Source: Pseudomonadota bacterium (GTDB taxonomy: Bacteria; Pseudomonadota; Gammaproteobacteria; Halothiobacillales; Halothiobacillaceae). From it: 6,136 nucleotides of DNA. Location of the stretch: assembly GCA_021795795.1 (NCBI GenBank), contig JAJYPA010000494.1, positions 1-6,136 of the forward strand. The letters are read 5' to 3'. Shown one piece after another: positions 1 through 5,689 of this stretch (position 1 is the first letter of the stretch; each line of letters begins with the position of its first letter). A model generated the notes under the pieces. It searched no databases, was not told the origin of the DNA, and saw only the letters and a list, made by a program, of their open reading frames with translations. Position numbers and translations under genes: made by a program.

Positions 1-180
1 CATGGTCGTGATGCCGATCGGCTGGCCGCCGCGCCGCCCTGATTTGGGATAGTACGGTTCAATCACCGCTTCGAACTGTGGCCACGGCACGCACGCTTGC
101 ATCTGCTCAAGAAACAACTCCTTGCGCGTCTTTTTCTTCTTCGACGCAAAGCTCAGCGAGGCAAAACTTGTCTGTTTCAT
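1..180 (-). CDS. IS5-family transposase, N-terminal 60 residues, cut by window edge
   Basis: Reading the minus strand from the ATG at 180 gives 60 codons that stay open to the window edge. The product begins MKQTSFASLSFASKKKKTRK and continues through ELFLEQM, VPWPQFEAVIEPYYPKSGRRG and GITTM. This is the characteristic start of IS5-group DDE transposases (DUF772 N-terminal domain followed by the DDE domain); the basic KKKKTRK stretch near residues 14-20 and the EPYYP-K-GRRGGQP block at about 45-56 are typical. The catalytic DDE residues would lie outside the window, so it cannot be said whether the gene is intact. A weak AGGTG lies upstream of the ATG. The start is supported because it lies about 50-70 bp inside an apparent IS end, the usual arrangement. 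The enzyme would cut and join the ends of its own element. Confidence 0.88.
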   Translation of the reverse strand, partial: MKQTSFASLSFASKKKKTRKELFLEQMQACVPWPQFEAVIEPYYPKSGRRGGQPIGITTM

Positions 181-231
181 CGATCCGGCACCTAACACGA
201 TGGTTTCACGCTAGTTTATCTGATTTGGGGG

Positions 232-250
232 GATTCAATCAGAGGTTCCC
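232..250 (-). repeat. Putative terminal inverted repeat of the IS5-family element
   Basis: The minus strand from 250 reads GGGAACCTCTGATTGAATC. It sits 52-70 bp upstream of the transposase start, where an IS5-group end should be. Its core recurs at 5869-5884 in 15 of 16 positions, which suggests it is a real repeat in this genome. The matching opposite end of the element lies outside the window. Confidence 0.55.
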
Positions 251-373
251 TTGGAGCCTTCCTGCATCTCAATCGGCGGCGGGAAATCGCCACCCTTTAG
301 GCGAAAAACATCGTCTCATTCGTTGCTGCGGTGCAAATTCGTTGTTTCACCCTCTGGCTGCGTATCTCGTGAA
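251..373. other. IS flank without a recognised gene
   Basis: These 123 bp lie between the IS end and the stop of the 92-aa gene. On the minus strand a 22-codon open stretch (about 250-315, including PPPIEMQEGSKG) runs into the IS and stops inside its inverted repeat at 235-237. It could be the broken end of a gene hit by the IS, but it is too short to claim. Short GC-rich inverted repeats such as GGCG/CGCC pairs near 283-302 are present, with no T-run to make a clear terminator. Confidence 0.4.
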
Positions 374-652
374 TCACTCAATCCCAAGGTAAATATCCAC
401 ATCCCGGCTTAACCAGCCTAATGTGGCGGACTGGAATGCAGCGGTATCGGCTTCGTCCCAGATGACACACAACATGGCTTCTTCTCGCGTCAGCAGTTCG
501 TTGCGGACCAGTTTGTCGTTGGCTGCGGCACAGGCCTGAGGGTCGGCGTTGTGTTGTGCGAATACGTTCATGGCAGCTTTGATGCCGTCTTCGAACTCGT
601 CTTCATCGGTCAGGTGCGCATCTTTGCCTAGCAGGGTGAGGGTGATCAACAT
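374..652 (-). CDS. Hypothetical acidic protein, 92 aa
   Basis: I do not recognise the family. The start is supported by GGGAG six bases before the ATG at 652. The protein begins MLITLTLLGKDAHL, then has an acidic block TDEDEFEDG at about residues 15-23, an alanine-rich helical stretch (IKAAMNVFAQHNADPQACAAANDKL, shown only in part by its repeats of A and N), and a C-terminal part with LTREEAMLCVIWDEADTAAF near 54-73. It has two cysteines and no signal peptide or membrane segment, so it is probably cytosolic. It lies 43 bp downstream of the HepT-like gene on the same strand and may be co-transcribed with it. The good ribosome site and sensible amino-acid composition argue that it is real. Its function is unknown. 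Confidence 0.62.
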   Translation of the reverse strand: MLITLTLLGKDAHLTDEDEFEDGIKAAMNVFAQHNADPQACAAANDKLVRNELLTREEAMLCVIWDEADTAAFQSATLGWLSRDVDIYLGIE

Positions 653-695
653 GTCATGCTCCCATGTGTTACTAAATCCAGGTTCTGGTTACCGA

Positions 696-1061
696 CTATC
701 CGACCTGTTCCGGTTCGCAAATGAACAGCTTCGGTTGATTCTCGCGATACACGCGCAACCACATCAGGGTGGCGGGGGCCAGCGAGGTGACTGCGAACCA
801 GAGTACTTCGTCAGCCTCCTGACCCGCCAGCGCCAACTGCTTTCTGGTCGCTTCCCAACCGGCCCAGTCCGGCTCCGCCAGTATGTTTCGAGTTTGCTGC
901 GGCAATCGGACAGCCAGATCGCAGATGACGAGCACCTGCCGCTCAACGACCACGCGCGTCACCCGCGACCGGAGGAACTCGGGTTTCTCCAACCCTTCGG
1001 TCAGGATCATCACGGCTTCACCGGCTTCCTCAATCTGCGCTAACAGGTCGGCTTTGTTCAC
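696..1061 (-). CDS. HepT/DUF86-like protein with degenerate active site, 121 aa
   Basis: The GTG at 1061 is chosen because GGAG lies eight bases upstream; a longer in-frame reading from 1298 gives an unlikely arginine- and glycine-rich N-terminus. The protein follows the DUF86/HepT pattern along its length: ADLLAQIEEAGEAV helix, LTEGLEKPEFL (about 20-30), a SRVTRVVVERQVLVICDLA helix (about 31-49), RLPQQTR, a DWAGW segment (about 64-68), and a C-terminal DEVLWFAV (about 84-91). HepT proteins are the HEPN ribonuclease-type toxins of HepT/MntA pairs and normally carry R-X4-6-H and a nearby tyrosine. Here the corresponding stretch reads RKQLALAGQ, with the arginine but no histidine or tyrosine. 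No MntA-type nucleotidyltransferase is nearby. So this is probably a catalytically dead or repurposed homologue. The family assignment rests on a by-eye alignment. Confidence 0.55.
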   Translation of the reverse strand: MNKADLLAQIEEAGEAVMILTEGLEKPEFLRSRVTRVVVERQVLVICDLAVRLPQQTRNILAEPDWAGWEATRKQLALAGQEADEVLWFAVTSLAPATLMWLRVYRENQPKLFICEPEQVG

Positions 1062-1090
1062 CTTGGCTTCTCCACGTATGACCGCTTGAG

Positions 1091-1273
1091 TCAAGCGGAA
1101 TAAATTGGATGGCAACAATCCCTGCCGATGTCTAATTGAATAAATAGGGCGGTTGTTTCGCCATCCTCCACCTGAATAAAGCAATCGACATGCCAAGGGA
1201 AGGATTCGTGGCGGAACTGGCTCGCCTGTGTCTCGGTGGGATTTATTCCCGTGAATTTGTCTGAAAGGCGACA
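1091..1273 (-). pseudogene. Startless open frame, possible decayed small gene
   Basis: Between the 77-aa gene and the HepT-like gene, one minus-strand frame is open for 60 codons, from just after an in-frame TAA at 1276-1274 to a TGA at 1093-1091. It lacks any ATG, GTG or TTG near its beginning; the first candidate is a GTG about halfway. The residues look protein-like rather than random, for example SQFRHESFPWHVDCFIQVED and TTALFIQLDIGRD, which could form a beta hairpin. A neighbouring frame offers ATG codons (near 1298 and 1274) but diverges in quality, so a frameshift in an older gene would explain the picture. I do not recognise the family. Alternatively it is simply noncoding spacer. Confidence 0.3.
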
Positions 1274-1307
1274 TTAAGTGACGTGCAATTTCGGACAATT
1301 CTTCCAG

Positions 1308-1541
1308 TCAGAATCCATCCCGCTTGCAGCCCCAGGGGTGCGAACCGGGGACAAGCGCAGCCTTGATTCCGGCCTTCTGAACCGCTTCCAGCGTTTTGTA
1401 GAGTGTGGCTTCATGCGCGAGCACGGGACCCTTCATCACCGCGACATAACGGGCGGGCAGATCGACCTCGCAAACATACCCGCCACCGGGATCCTCCACG
1501 CTGCGCAGGTTGCCGTCCCAATCAATAAAAAATCCACTCAT
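1308..1541 (-). CDS. Hypothetical protein, 77 aa
   Basis: The ATG at 1541 is chosen because GAGG lies eight bases upstream; a longer frame reaches to 1655 but has a low-quality N-terminus. The protein starts MSGFFIDWDGNLRSVEDPGG, followed by YVCEVDLPARYVAVMKGPVL (about 22-41) and a helix-strand part ATLYKTLEAVQKAGIKAALV (about 44-63), ending in SHPWGCKRDGF. The alternation of strand, helix and strand around AGIKAALV recalls small alpha-beta folds, but I cannot place it in a family. There is no signal peptide and no membrane segment. It is the first gene of the minus-strand cluster and lies divergent from the oxidoreductase gene. Confidence 0.58.
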   Translation of the reverse strand: MSGFFIDWDGNLRSVEDPGGGYVCEVDLPARYVAVMKGPVLAHEATLYKTLEAVQKAGIKAALVPGSHPWGCKRDGF

Positions 1542-1678
1542 CGCTAAATCCTCGCTTAGCTGTTTTGCCCGGTGTGGGTGTTGACCCTCTGTGCAATAGC
1601 AAGGTTTATGCCTCCGATATCGTTGCTGAAAACGTCCGTTGTCATTACTTGGCAACCAACAATCCGATAGTCATCGAC

Positions 1679-1684
1679 TAGAAT
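1679..1684 (+). promoter_or_regulatory. Possible -10 box for the oxidoreductase gene
   Basis: TAGAAT matches the sigma-70 -10 consensus TATAAT in five of six positions and lies 35 bp before the chosen start codon, a good distance for a short leader. No good -35 hexamer is found at 16-18 bp upstream; a TTGGCA occurs at about 1649-1654 but is too far away. The call is weak. Confidence 0.25.
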
Positions 1685-1718
1685 TGCATTCGTCTTGCTA
1701 CACCACCGGGAGCCCATG

Positions 1719-2741
1719 ATGAAAGCAGTTGGTTATCGCGAATCACTACCGATTTCGGAAGAAAACGCGCTTATTGATTTCGAACTACCCGATCCTCAGC
1801 CCGGCGGGCGGGATCTTCTGGTGGCCGTGAAGGCCGTCTCAGTCAATCCGGTGGATACCAAGGTGCGGCGCAATACGCCGCCTGCCGAAGGTGAAACCAA
1901 GGTGTTGGGCTGGGATGCCAGCGGCGTGGTTCAGTCCGTCGGGCCGGAGGTGACACTATTCAAACCGGGTGATGAGGTGTGGTACGCCGGATCGATCGCC
2001 CGCCCCGGCACCAACGCAGAATTGCATCTGGTGGATGAGCGCATCCTGGGCTACAAACCCAAGTCGTTGAGCCACGCCGAAGCCGCCGCCCTGCCCCTGA
2101 CGAGCATTACCGCATGGGAGATGCTGTTCGATCGTTTGGGTGTGCTGCCCGGCAAATCGCCGACGAATCAATCGTTGCTGATCATCGGTGCGGCCGGTGG
2201 CGTGGGTTCAATCCTGGTTCAACTGGCGCGACGCCTCACCGGCCTGACGGTGATCGGCACGGCATCACGCCCGGAAACCACCGAATGGGTGCGCTCGCTC
2301 GGCGCGCACCATGTGATCGATCACAGCAAGCCGCTGGCCGAAGAGCTGCGCAAGACGGGGTTGTCGAACGTGACGCACGTCGCCAGCCTGACCCAGACGG
2401 GCAAGCACTTCGCCGACATCGTGGAAGCACTGGCGCCGCAAGGCAAACTGGCTTTAATCGACGATCCGGACCCCGCCGAACTCAACGTCCTGCTGCTCAA
2501 ACGCAAGAGCATTTCGCTGCACTGGGAGCTGATGTTCACCCGTGCGCTGTTCGACACACCAGACATCCTGGCGCAGCATCGACTGCTGTGTGAAGTCGCC
2601 GATCTGGTCGATGCCGGGCTTATCCGAACTACGGCCAACCAGAATCTCGGCCCGATCAACGCGGGTAATCTCAAACGGGCGCACGCCCTGATCGAAAGCG
2701 GTACGACGCGTGGAAAGATTGTTCTGGAAGGCTTCGACTGA
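1719..2741 (+). CDS. MDR-superfamily oxidoreductase (zinc-binding alcohol dehydrogenase family, quinone reductase-like)
   Basis: This 340-aa cytosolic protein is a medium-chain dehydrogenase/reductase expected to use NAD(P)H to reduce quinones, enones or aldehydes; the substrate cannot be read from sequence. It opens MKAVGYRESLPI, then an N-terminal GroES-like domain with RDLLVAVKAVSVNPVDTKVR (31-50), LGWDASGVV (63-71) and KPGDEVWYAG (82-91). The Rossmann nucleotide-binding loop is GAAGGVGS (157-164). This pattern matches the TIGR02817 type of family. Despite the family name, it has one cysteine only (about 291), so the four-cysteine structural zinc lobe is absent and no catalytic zinc ligands are evident. 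GGGAG at 1708-1712 lies six bases before the ATG at 1719; the adjacent ATG at 1716 and a TTG at 1695 are less well placed. rssA follows 53 bp later on the same strand. Confidence 0.92.
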   Translation: MKAVGYRESLPISEENALIDFELPDPQPGGRDLLVAVKAVSVNPVDTKVRRNTPPAEGETKVLGWDASGVVQSVGPEVTLFKPGDEVWYAGSIARPGTNAELHLVDERILGYKPKSLSHAEAAALPLTSITAWEMLFDRLGVLPGKSPTNQSLLIIGAAGGVGSILVQLARRLTGLTVIGTASRPETTEWVRSLGAHHVIDHSKPLAEELRKTGLSNVTHVASLTQTGKHFADIVEALAPQGKLALIDDPDPAELNVLLLKRKSISLHWELMFTRALFDTPDILAQHRLLCEVADLVDAGLIRTTANQNLGPINAGNLKRAHALIESGTTRGKIVLEGFD

Positions 2742-2756
2742 TCCGGAAAAAAATCC

Positions 2757-2798
2757 ATGAAGAAACTCAGGGAAAATCAACGAGGAAAAACAGAATGA
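2757..2798 (+). CDS. Possible 13-residue leader peptide overlapping the rssA start
   Basis: An ATG at 2757 opens a frame MKKLRENQRGKTE that ends in TGA at 2796-2798, overlapping the rssA ATG (2795) as ATGA. The rssA ribosome site (GAGGA) lies inside it. Such an arrangement can couple translation of the two frames. Its own ribosome site is poor (GGA about ten bases upstream in an A-rich stretch), and so short a frame can arise by chance. Confidence 0.25.
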   Translation: MKKLRENQRGKTE

Positions 2799-3709
2799 AC
2801 ATCGGTTTGGCGCTGGGTAGTGGCTCAGCACGGGGCTGGGCGCACATCGGGGTGATCCACGAACTCGCCGCCATGGGCATCGAACCGCGGATCATCTGCG
2901 GGTCGTCGATCGGCGCGCTGGTGGGGGCTGCCTATGTTTCCGGCAATCTCGATGAACTCGAACAGTGGGTCTGTTCCCTGACCAAACTGGAAACGGTGCG
3001 GTTCTTCAATATCAACATGTCGCGCAACGGCCTTGTGAACCGGGACAGATTGCACGAATTCCTGAACCGATACGTCGCCGACGACGACAAACTGATCGAA
3101 GCGCTTGACGGCCAACGCTATGCGGCCGTCGCGACAGATCTGGCGACCGGCAAGGAAATCTGGCTCAGCCAGGGTTCCCTGATCGAATCGGTCTGGGCTT
3201 CCATTTCCCTGCCGGGACTGTTTCCAGCTATTCGGAATAATGACCGCTGGCTGATTGATGGCGGTGTCGTCAATCCGGTACCGGTTTCGGTCTGTCGAGC
3301 CCTGGGTGCGGATATGGTGATTGCCACAAACCTCAACAATGGCATTGTCAGCAAGCACGCCCGCAAGGAAAAACCGCCCAAGGAGCCGACTCCTGCCGCT
3401 AGAAATGGCTTCGTCGAAAAGTTTGCCGATGTGGTTCGCGAATACGCGACGGCTGTATTTCCCCAGAACAAACCTGCCGATCAGCAGCCGCCCAGCCTAT
3501 TCGAGGCCATCGCCGGTGCTGTCAACATTACACAGGATCGAATCACTCGCAGCCGATTGGCGGGCGACCCTCCCGACGTTTACCTTTCGCCGCGTGTCGC
3601 GCAGATCGGTCTTCTGGAATTTTACCGTGCAGCCGAATCCATCGAGGAGGGCAGGCGCTGTGTTCTGCGTATGGCTCCAGAAATCAGGCACTTGATGGAT
3701 CAGGGGTGA
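2795..3709 (+). CDS. rssA: Patatin-like phospholipase, RssA type
   Basis: This 304-aa protein belongs to the bacterial patatin/NTE family of serine acyl hydrolases, which use a Ser-Asp dyad on lipid esters. The oxyanion-hole region is ALGSGSARGWAHIGVI (6-21), the nucleophile elbow GSSIG has Ser38, SISLPGLFPA (136-145) is a family signature, and the dyad aspartate is Asp155 in DGG (155-157). The C-terminal block LAGDPPDVYLSP (255-266) followed by FYRAAESIEEGR matches E. coli RssA closely, and the length (E. coli about 301) fits. A stretch rich in K, P and E around 187-202 is probably a flexible insert. AGGA lies about eight bases before the ATG. No signal peptide is seen. In E. coli rssA sits beside rssB; here it is followed instead by a regulator remnant. 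The physiological substrate is not known. Confidence 0.92.
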   Translation: MNIGLALGSGSARGWAHIGVIHELAAMGIEPRIICGSSIGALVGAAYVSGNLDELEQWVCSLTKLETVRFFNINMSRNGLVNRDRLHEFLNRYVADDDKLIEALDGQRYAAVATDLATGKEIWLSQGSLIESVWASISLPGLFPAIRNNDRWLIDGGVVNPVPVSVCRALGADMVIATNLNNGIVSKHARKEKPPKEPTPAARNGFVEKFADVVREYATAVFPQNKPADQQPPSLFEAIAGAVNITQDRITRSRLAGDPPDVYLSPRVAQIGLLEFYRAAESIEEGRRCVLRMAPEIRHLMDQG

Positions 3710-3737
3710 AGGAGCGATCCAAAAGGCACGTCGCGAA

Positions 3738-3750
3738 GGGGGGTGCCCCC
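3738..3750. repeat. GC-rich inverted repeat after rssA
   Basis: GGGGGGTGCCCCC forms a short strong stem about 30 bp past the rssA stop. No T-run follows on either strand, so I do not call it an intrinsic terminator. It may stall or protect the 3' end of the rssA transcript. Confidence 0.4.
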
Positions 3751-3810
3751 ATCAGTATCGCGCTGCCCTACTTCCCGAGAGCAGCCTGAGAAAGGCCATT
3801 CACAGGCACT

Positions 3811-3835
3811 TAAGGAAGCCCAGTCGTGCCTGGGC
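3811..3835 (-). terminator. Weak candidate terminator for cfa
   Basis: On the minus strand, GCCCAG and CTGGGC (3818-3835) form a 6-bp stem with a 6-base loop, 45 bp past the cfa stop. TTCCTTA follows, a poor U-tract. The position between two convergent genes suits a terminator, but the tract is weak and the same bases lie in the regulator remnant. Confidence 0.3.
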
Positions 3836-3879
3836 ATACTGACGGAGCGCGAATATGAAGTCATGCTGTTGGTTACCGA

Positions 3880-5052
3880 TCATCGAACCGAACGGTAAGG
3901 CGTCGTCCGTTGGCGATGCGCCAGCACGATCTGCCAGAGCTGCCCCTGCCCAGAGCGGAAGAATCCGGCGCTTTGCAGCAGATAGTATCGCCACATGCGA
4001 TAGAAACGCTGACCGTATTTGGCCGAAAGTTCAGGCCAAGCACGATCGAAGTTCGCCCACCAGGCCATCAAGGTACGGTCATAATCCCGGCCGAAGTTAT
4101 GCCAGTCTTCAATGACGAAACGGTTTTCGATCGACGAAGCGATTTCTCTAGCTGACGGTAACTTTCCATTCGGAAAAATGTACTTGTCTATCCAAGGGTC
4201 CGTTTTGGGTGTGCTGAAGGGCGCCCCGATTGTATGCAGCAGGAACAAGCCTTCTTTTCTGAGCAGCCGATTGGCAATATCGAAATAGGTTCGATAATTT
4301 TTCGGCCCCACGTGCTCAAACATCCCGACCGACGCGAGCTTGTCGTATTGCCCGTCCAGGTCCCGGTAATCCATCAACTTGAACGTGACAGGCAAGCCCT
4401 CGCAGCGTGCTTCTGCCAACTGCATCTGTTCTTTCGACACCGTAATGCCCACCACTTCGACACCGTAATGTTTGGCGGCGAAATGGGCCAGACTGCCCCA
4501 CCCACTGCCGATCTCCAACATGCGTTCACCCGACTTGAGTTCCAGCTTGCGGCAGATCAGATCGAGCTTGTCGGATTGGGCCTGCGTCAGATCGGTCGCA
4601 TCTTTCCAATATCCGCAGGAATAACTCATGGACGGATCGAGCATGCGCTCGAAGACATCATTACCGGTATCGTAATGTCGTTCACCCACTTGAAAAGCCC
4701 GCCGACGGGATTGCAGGTTGAACAGTCGATGTCGAAGAATTTCACCCAGAAGCCGTAAACGACGCCATTTGTCGATTTTTTGGTCGATCTCGGCATTGAG
4801 CAACCGGTAGAACAGAACGTCCAACTGGTCACAATCCCAAAGACCATCCATATAACTCTCGCCAAACCCGAGTGAGCCATCCAAAAGAATCCGGTCATAG
4901 ACTCGCTCGTCATGCACCTGAATATCCCAGTGTGCGCTGCCGTTGAATTTAATTCCCGCCTCGACAGCAAGAGCGCTCAAGGTGGCCGGTGGATTGGGAT
5001 GATTGTTACGATCGGTCTGTTGCGAGGTATCTGCATCAGCAGTGTGCGACAT
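3880..5052 (-). CDS. cfa: Cyclopropane-fatty-acyl-phospholipid synthase
   Basis: This 390-aa SAM-dependent methyltransferase adds a methylene bridge to the double bond of unsaturated fatty acyl chains in membrane phospholipids, giving cyclopropane lipids typical of stationary phase or acid stress. The SAM-binding motif LEIGSGWG is at 179-186. Residues that correspond to the E. coli bicarbonate site are all present with a constant +7 offset: Cys146 (SYSCGYW), Glu246 (MFEHVG), His273 and Ile275 (HTIG), and Tyr324 (DYDRTL). The N-terminal 20 or so residues are polar and variable. Length fits (E. coli 382). GGAGGA lies seven bases before the ATG at 5052, so the start is well supported. A hairpin at 5083-5103 sits in the leader. 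The 3' end overlaps a regulator remnant on the other strand by 19 bp. Confidence 0.96.
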   Translation of the reverse strand: MSHTADADTSQQTDRNNHPNPPATLSALAVEAGIKFNGSAHWDIQVHDERVYDRILLDGSLGFGESYMDGLWDCDQLDVLFYRLLNAEIDQKIDKWRRLRLLGEILRHRLFNLQSRRRAFQVGERHYDTGNDVFERMLDPSMSYSCGYWKDATDLTQAQSDKLDLICRKLELKSGERMLEIGSGWGSLAHFAAKHYGVEVVGITVSKEQMQLAEARCEGLPVTFKLMDYRDLDGQYDKLASVGMFEHVGPKNYRTYFDIANRLLRKEGLFLLHTIGAPFSTPKTDPWIDKYIFPNGKLPSAREIASSIENRFVIEDWHNFGRDYDRTLMAWWANFDRAWPELSAKYGQRFYRMWRYYLLQSAGFFRSGQGQLWQIVLAHRQRTTPYRSVR

Positions 5053-5059
5053 AGGTAAA

Positions 5060-5065
5060 TCCTCC
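5060..5065 (-). promoter_or_regulatory. Strong ribosome binding site of cfa
   Basis: The minus strand reads GGAGGA seven bases before the ATG at 5052, close to the ideal Shine-Dalgarno sequence. It fixes the start of cfa and suggests efficient translation initiation. Confidence 0.85.
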
Positions 5066-5082
5066 GCATTTGGGCTGTTCCA

Positions 5083-5103
5083 GTTGGTTTCGGTTAAACC
5101 AAC
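5083..5103 (-). promoter_or_regulatory. Perfect 8-bp hairpin in the cfa leader
   Basis: GTTGGTTT and AAACCAAC pair perfectly around a 5-base spacer. The repeat ends 31 bases upstream of the cfa start and about 17 upstream of the ribosome site. It could be an operator for a dimeric regulator, an RNA hairpin in the leader, or the tail of an upstream transcript. The sequence does not decide. It leaves the ribosome site free. Confidence 0.45.
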
Positions 5104-5403
5104 AGAAGAATAATGTGTTTCACCTTTCGGTTCCGGTCAGCACTACCAAAATACTCTTCCGACCTTCAACTGAAAACGGCAAGTGCGTGACTGTGTTAAC
5201 CAACGCAGTTCCGTGTAGATCCATAGCGTACCTCAATGCTGCAAAGGCACACAAATTGAGAGACAAAGCGGTCCCGCTCGCCAACTTCACACGGTTGATG
5301 AACAGATCATGAAGCGAACGATGATCATCGTGAACCACAACCTGGAACGGAACAGCACAGCGGCTGCGATAGGCAAGGCGTGGGTTAATGCCATTGACAT
5401 CAA

Positions 5404-5419
5404 CCAGACTGGTTTCTGG
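5404..5419. repeat. Inverted repeat, 5-bp stem
   Basis: CCAGACTGGTTTCTGG: CCAGA and TCTGG pair around a 6-base loop. It is the first member (window order) of the hairpin series up to 5690. Alone it would not be notable. Confidence 0.35.
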
Positions 5420-5422
5420 AAA

Positions 5423-5456
5423 CCTCGAAAAACACCTTCCTTAGGGCTTTTCGAGG
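5423..5456. repeat. Inverted repeat, 9-bp perfect stem
   Basis: CCTCGAAAA (5423-5431) and TTTTCGAGG (5448-5456) pair perfectly around a 16-base spacer. The left arm also matches a third copy at 5706-5715 in inverted orientation, so two alternative foldings are possible. Confidence 0.55.
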
Positions 5457-5457
5457 A

Positions 5458-5523
5458 CCTTCGTCGCGGGAAACCAGCATCGTTGCAGGAAGCAACGATG
5501 AAATGCCTTGCGTTTCCCGAAGG
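5458..5523. repeat. Nested double hairpin (outer 8-bp, inner 9-bp perfect stems)
   Basis: The inner stem pairs CATCGTTGC (5478-5486) with GCAACGATG (5492-5500) around AGGAA. The outer stem pairs CGGGAAAC (5467-5474) with GTTTCCCG (5512-5519). A further CCTT/AAGG (5458-5461 with 5520-5523) can add four pairs past a 5-base bulge. Two nested perfect stems of this length in 66 bp are unlikely by chance and suggest a folded RNA or a folded single-stranded DNA element. Confidence 0.55.
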
Positions 5524-5524
5524 G

Positions 5525-5546
5525 CTGGGTACATGGATGTAGCCAG
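5525..5546. repeat. Hairpin with CATGGATG core, first copy
   Basis: CTGG (5525-5528) pairs with CCAG (5543-5546), and TACAT (5530-5534) with ATGTA (5537-5541), with one G/G mismatch between them. The tip CATGGATG recurs at 5633-5640 with different but again complementary flanks. Confidence 0.45.
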
Positions 5547-5580
5547 TTGCAACGAACTTGCGCCCCAAAGAAAATGTTGG

Positions 5581-5598
5581 CAATCGCTTATGCGATTG
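5581..5598. repeat. Inverted repeat, 7-bp perfect stem with 4-base loop
   Basis: CAATCGC (5581-5587) and GCGATTG (5592-5598) pair perfectly around TTAT. It is a compact, stable hairpin in the middle of the series. Confidence 0.5.
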
Positions 5599-5630
5599 AT
5601 TTGAGTACCGAACACGCCTTGGCGGGCGCA

Positions 5631-5644
5631 GGTCATGGATGACC
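5631..5644. repeat. Hairpin with CATGGATG core, second copy
   Basis: GGTCATGGATGACC is self-complementary apart from the central GG. It shares its tip with the hairpin at 5525-5546, while the flanking bases differ but still pair, which looks like covariation between two related stems. Confidence 0.45.
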
Positions 5645-5649
5645 GAAGG

Positions 5650-5689
5650 GCACGAAAACAGGATGCGCGGCACCACATCCCTGTAGTGC
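5650..5689. repeat. Long bulged hairpin at the right end of the series
   Basis: ACAGGATG (5658-5665) pairs with CATCCCTGT (5676-5684) with one bulged C, around a 10-base loop. GCAC (5650-5653) and GTGC (5686-5689) extend it beyond a small internal loop, giving 12 pairs. Confidence 0.45.

Larger units (their letters stand above)
1..250 (-). mobile_element. IS5-family insertion sequence, one end (partial)
   Basis: The element is entered from its right boundary (window orientation) and runs out of the window to the left. Its transposase is on the minus strand. The likely outer edge is at about 249-250, where the minus strand reads GGGAACCTCTGATTGAATC inward, similar in layout to IS5-group terminal repeats. 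The other end and the target duplication are not visible, so the exact boundary base is inferred. Confidence 0.7.
3711..3898 (+). pseudogene. Decayed FixJ/LuxR-type response regulator fragment
   Basis: Just after rssA, two plus-strand frames carry pieces of the receiver-to-HTH linker and the start of a LuxR-type HTH domain. In the first frame, 3711-3842 reads GAIQKARREGG onward, like the end of a receiver domain and its linker. In the second frame, 3767-3898 reads QALKEAQSCLGI followed by LTEREYEVMLLVT (3839-3877). The latter fits the LuxR/FixJ HTH opening L-T-x-R-E-x-E-V-M. The frame then stops at TAA 3896-3898, before the recognition helix, so the DNA-binding domain is truncated. There is no receiver domain upstream because rssA occupies that place. 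The fragment ends inside the 3' end of the convergent cfa gene, suggesting a deletion joined the two. No start codon or ribosome site is needed; it is unlikely to be expressed as a regulator. Confidence 0.5.

Noticed and set aside
235..315. A gene broken by the IS (short minus-strand frame into the IS end)
   Set aside because: Only about 22 codons lie outside the IS and no family is recognisable; chance cannot be excluded.
696..1298. A 200-codon reading of the HepT-like gene from an ATG at 1298
   Set aside because: The extra N-terminal 79 residues are low-quality and overlap a better-looking frame; GTG at 1061 has a well-spaced GGAG.
1308..1655. A 115-codon reading of the 77-aa gene from 1655
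   Set aside because: The extension has no ribosome site and an unlikely composition; the ATG at 1541 has GAGG at proper spacing.
1695..1718. TTG start at 1695 for the oxidoreductase
   Set aside because: The family starts at MKAVGY; the ribosome site at 1708-1712 lies inside the extension and serves the ATG at 1719.
3738..3750. Intrinsic terminator of rssA
   Set aside because: The stem is strong, but no T-run follows on either strand.
5309..5542. A 77-aa plus-strand gene starting MKRTMIIVNH
   Set aside because: No ribosome site, no family, and it lies across the strongest hairpins; I could not tell it from a chance frame.
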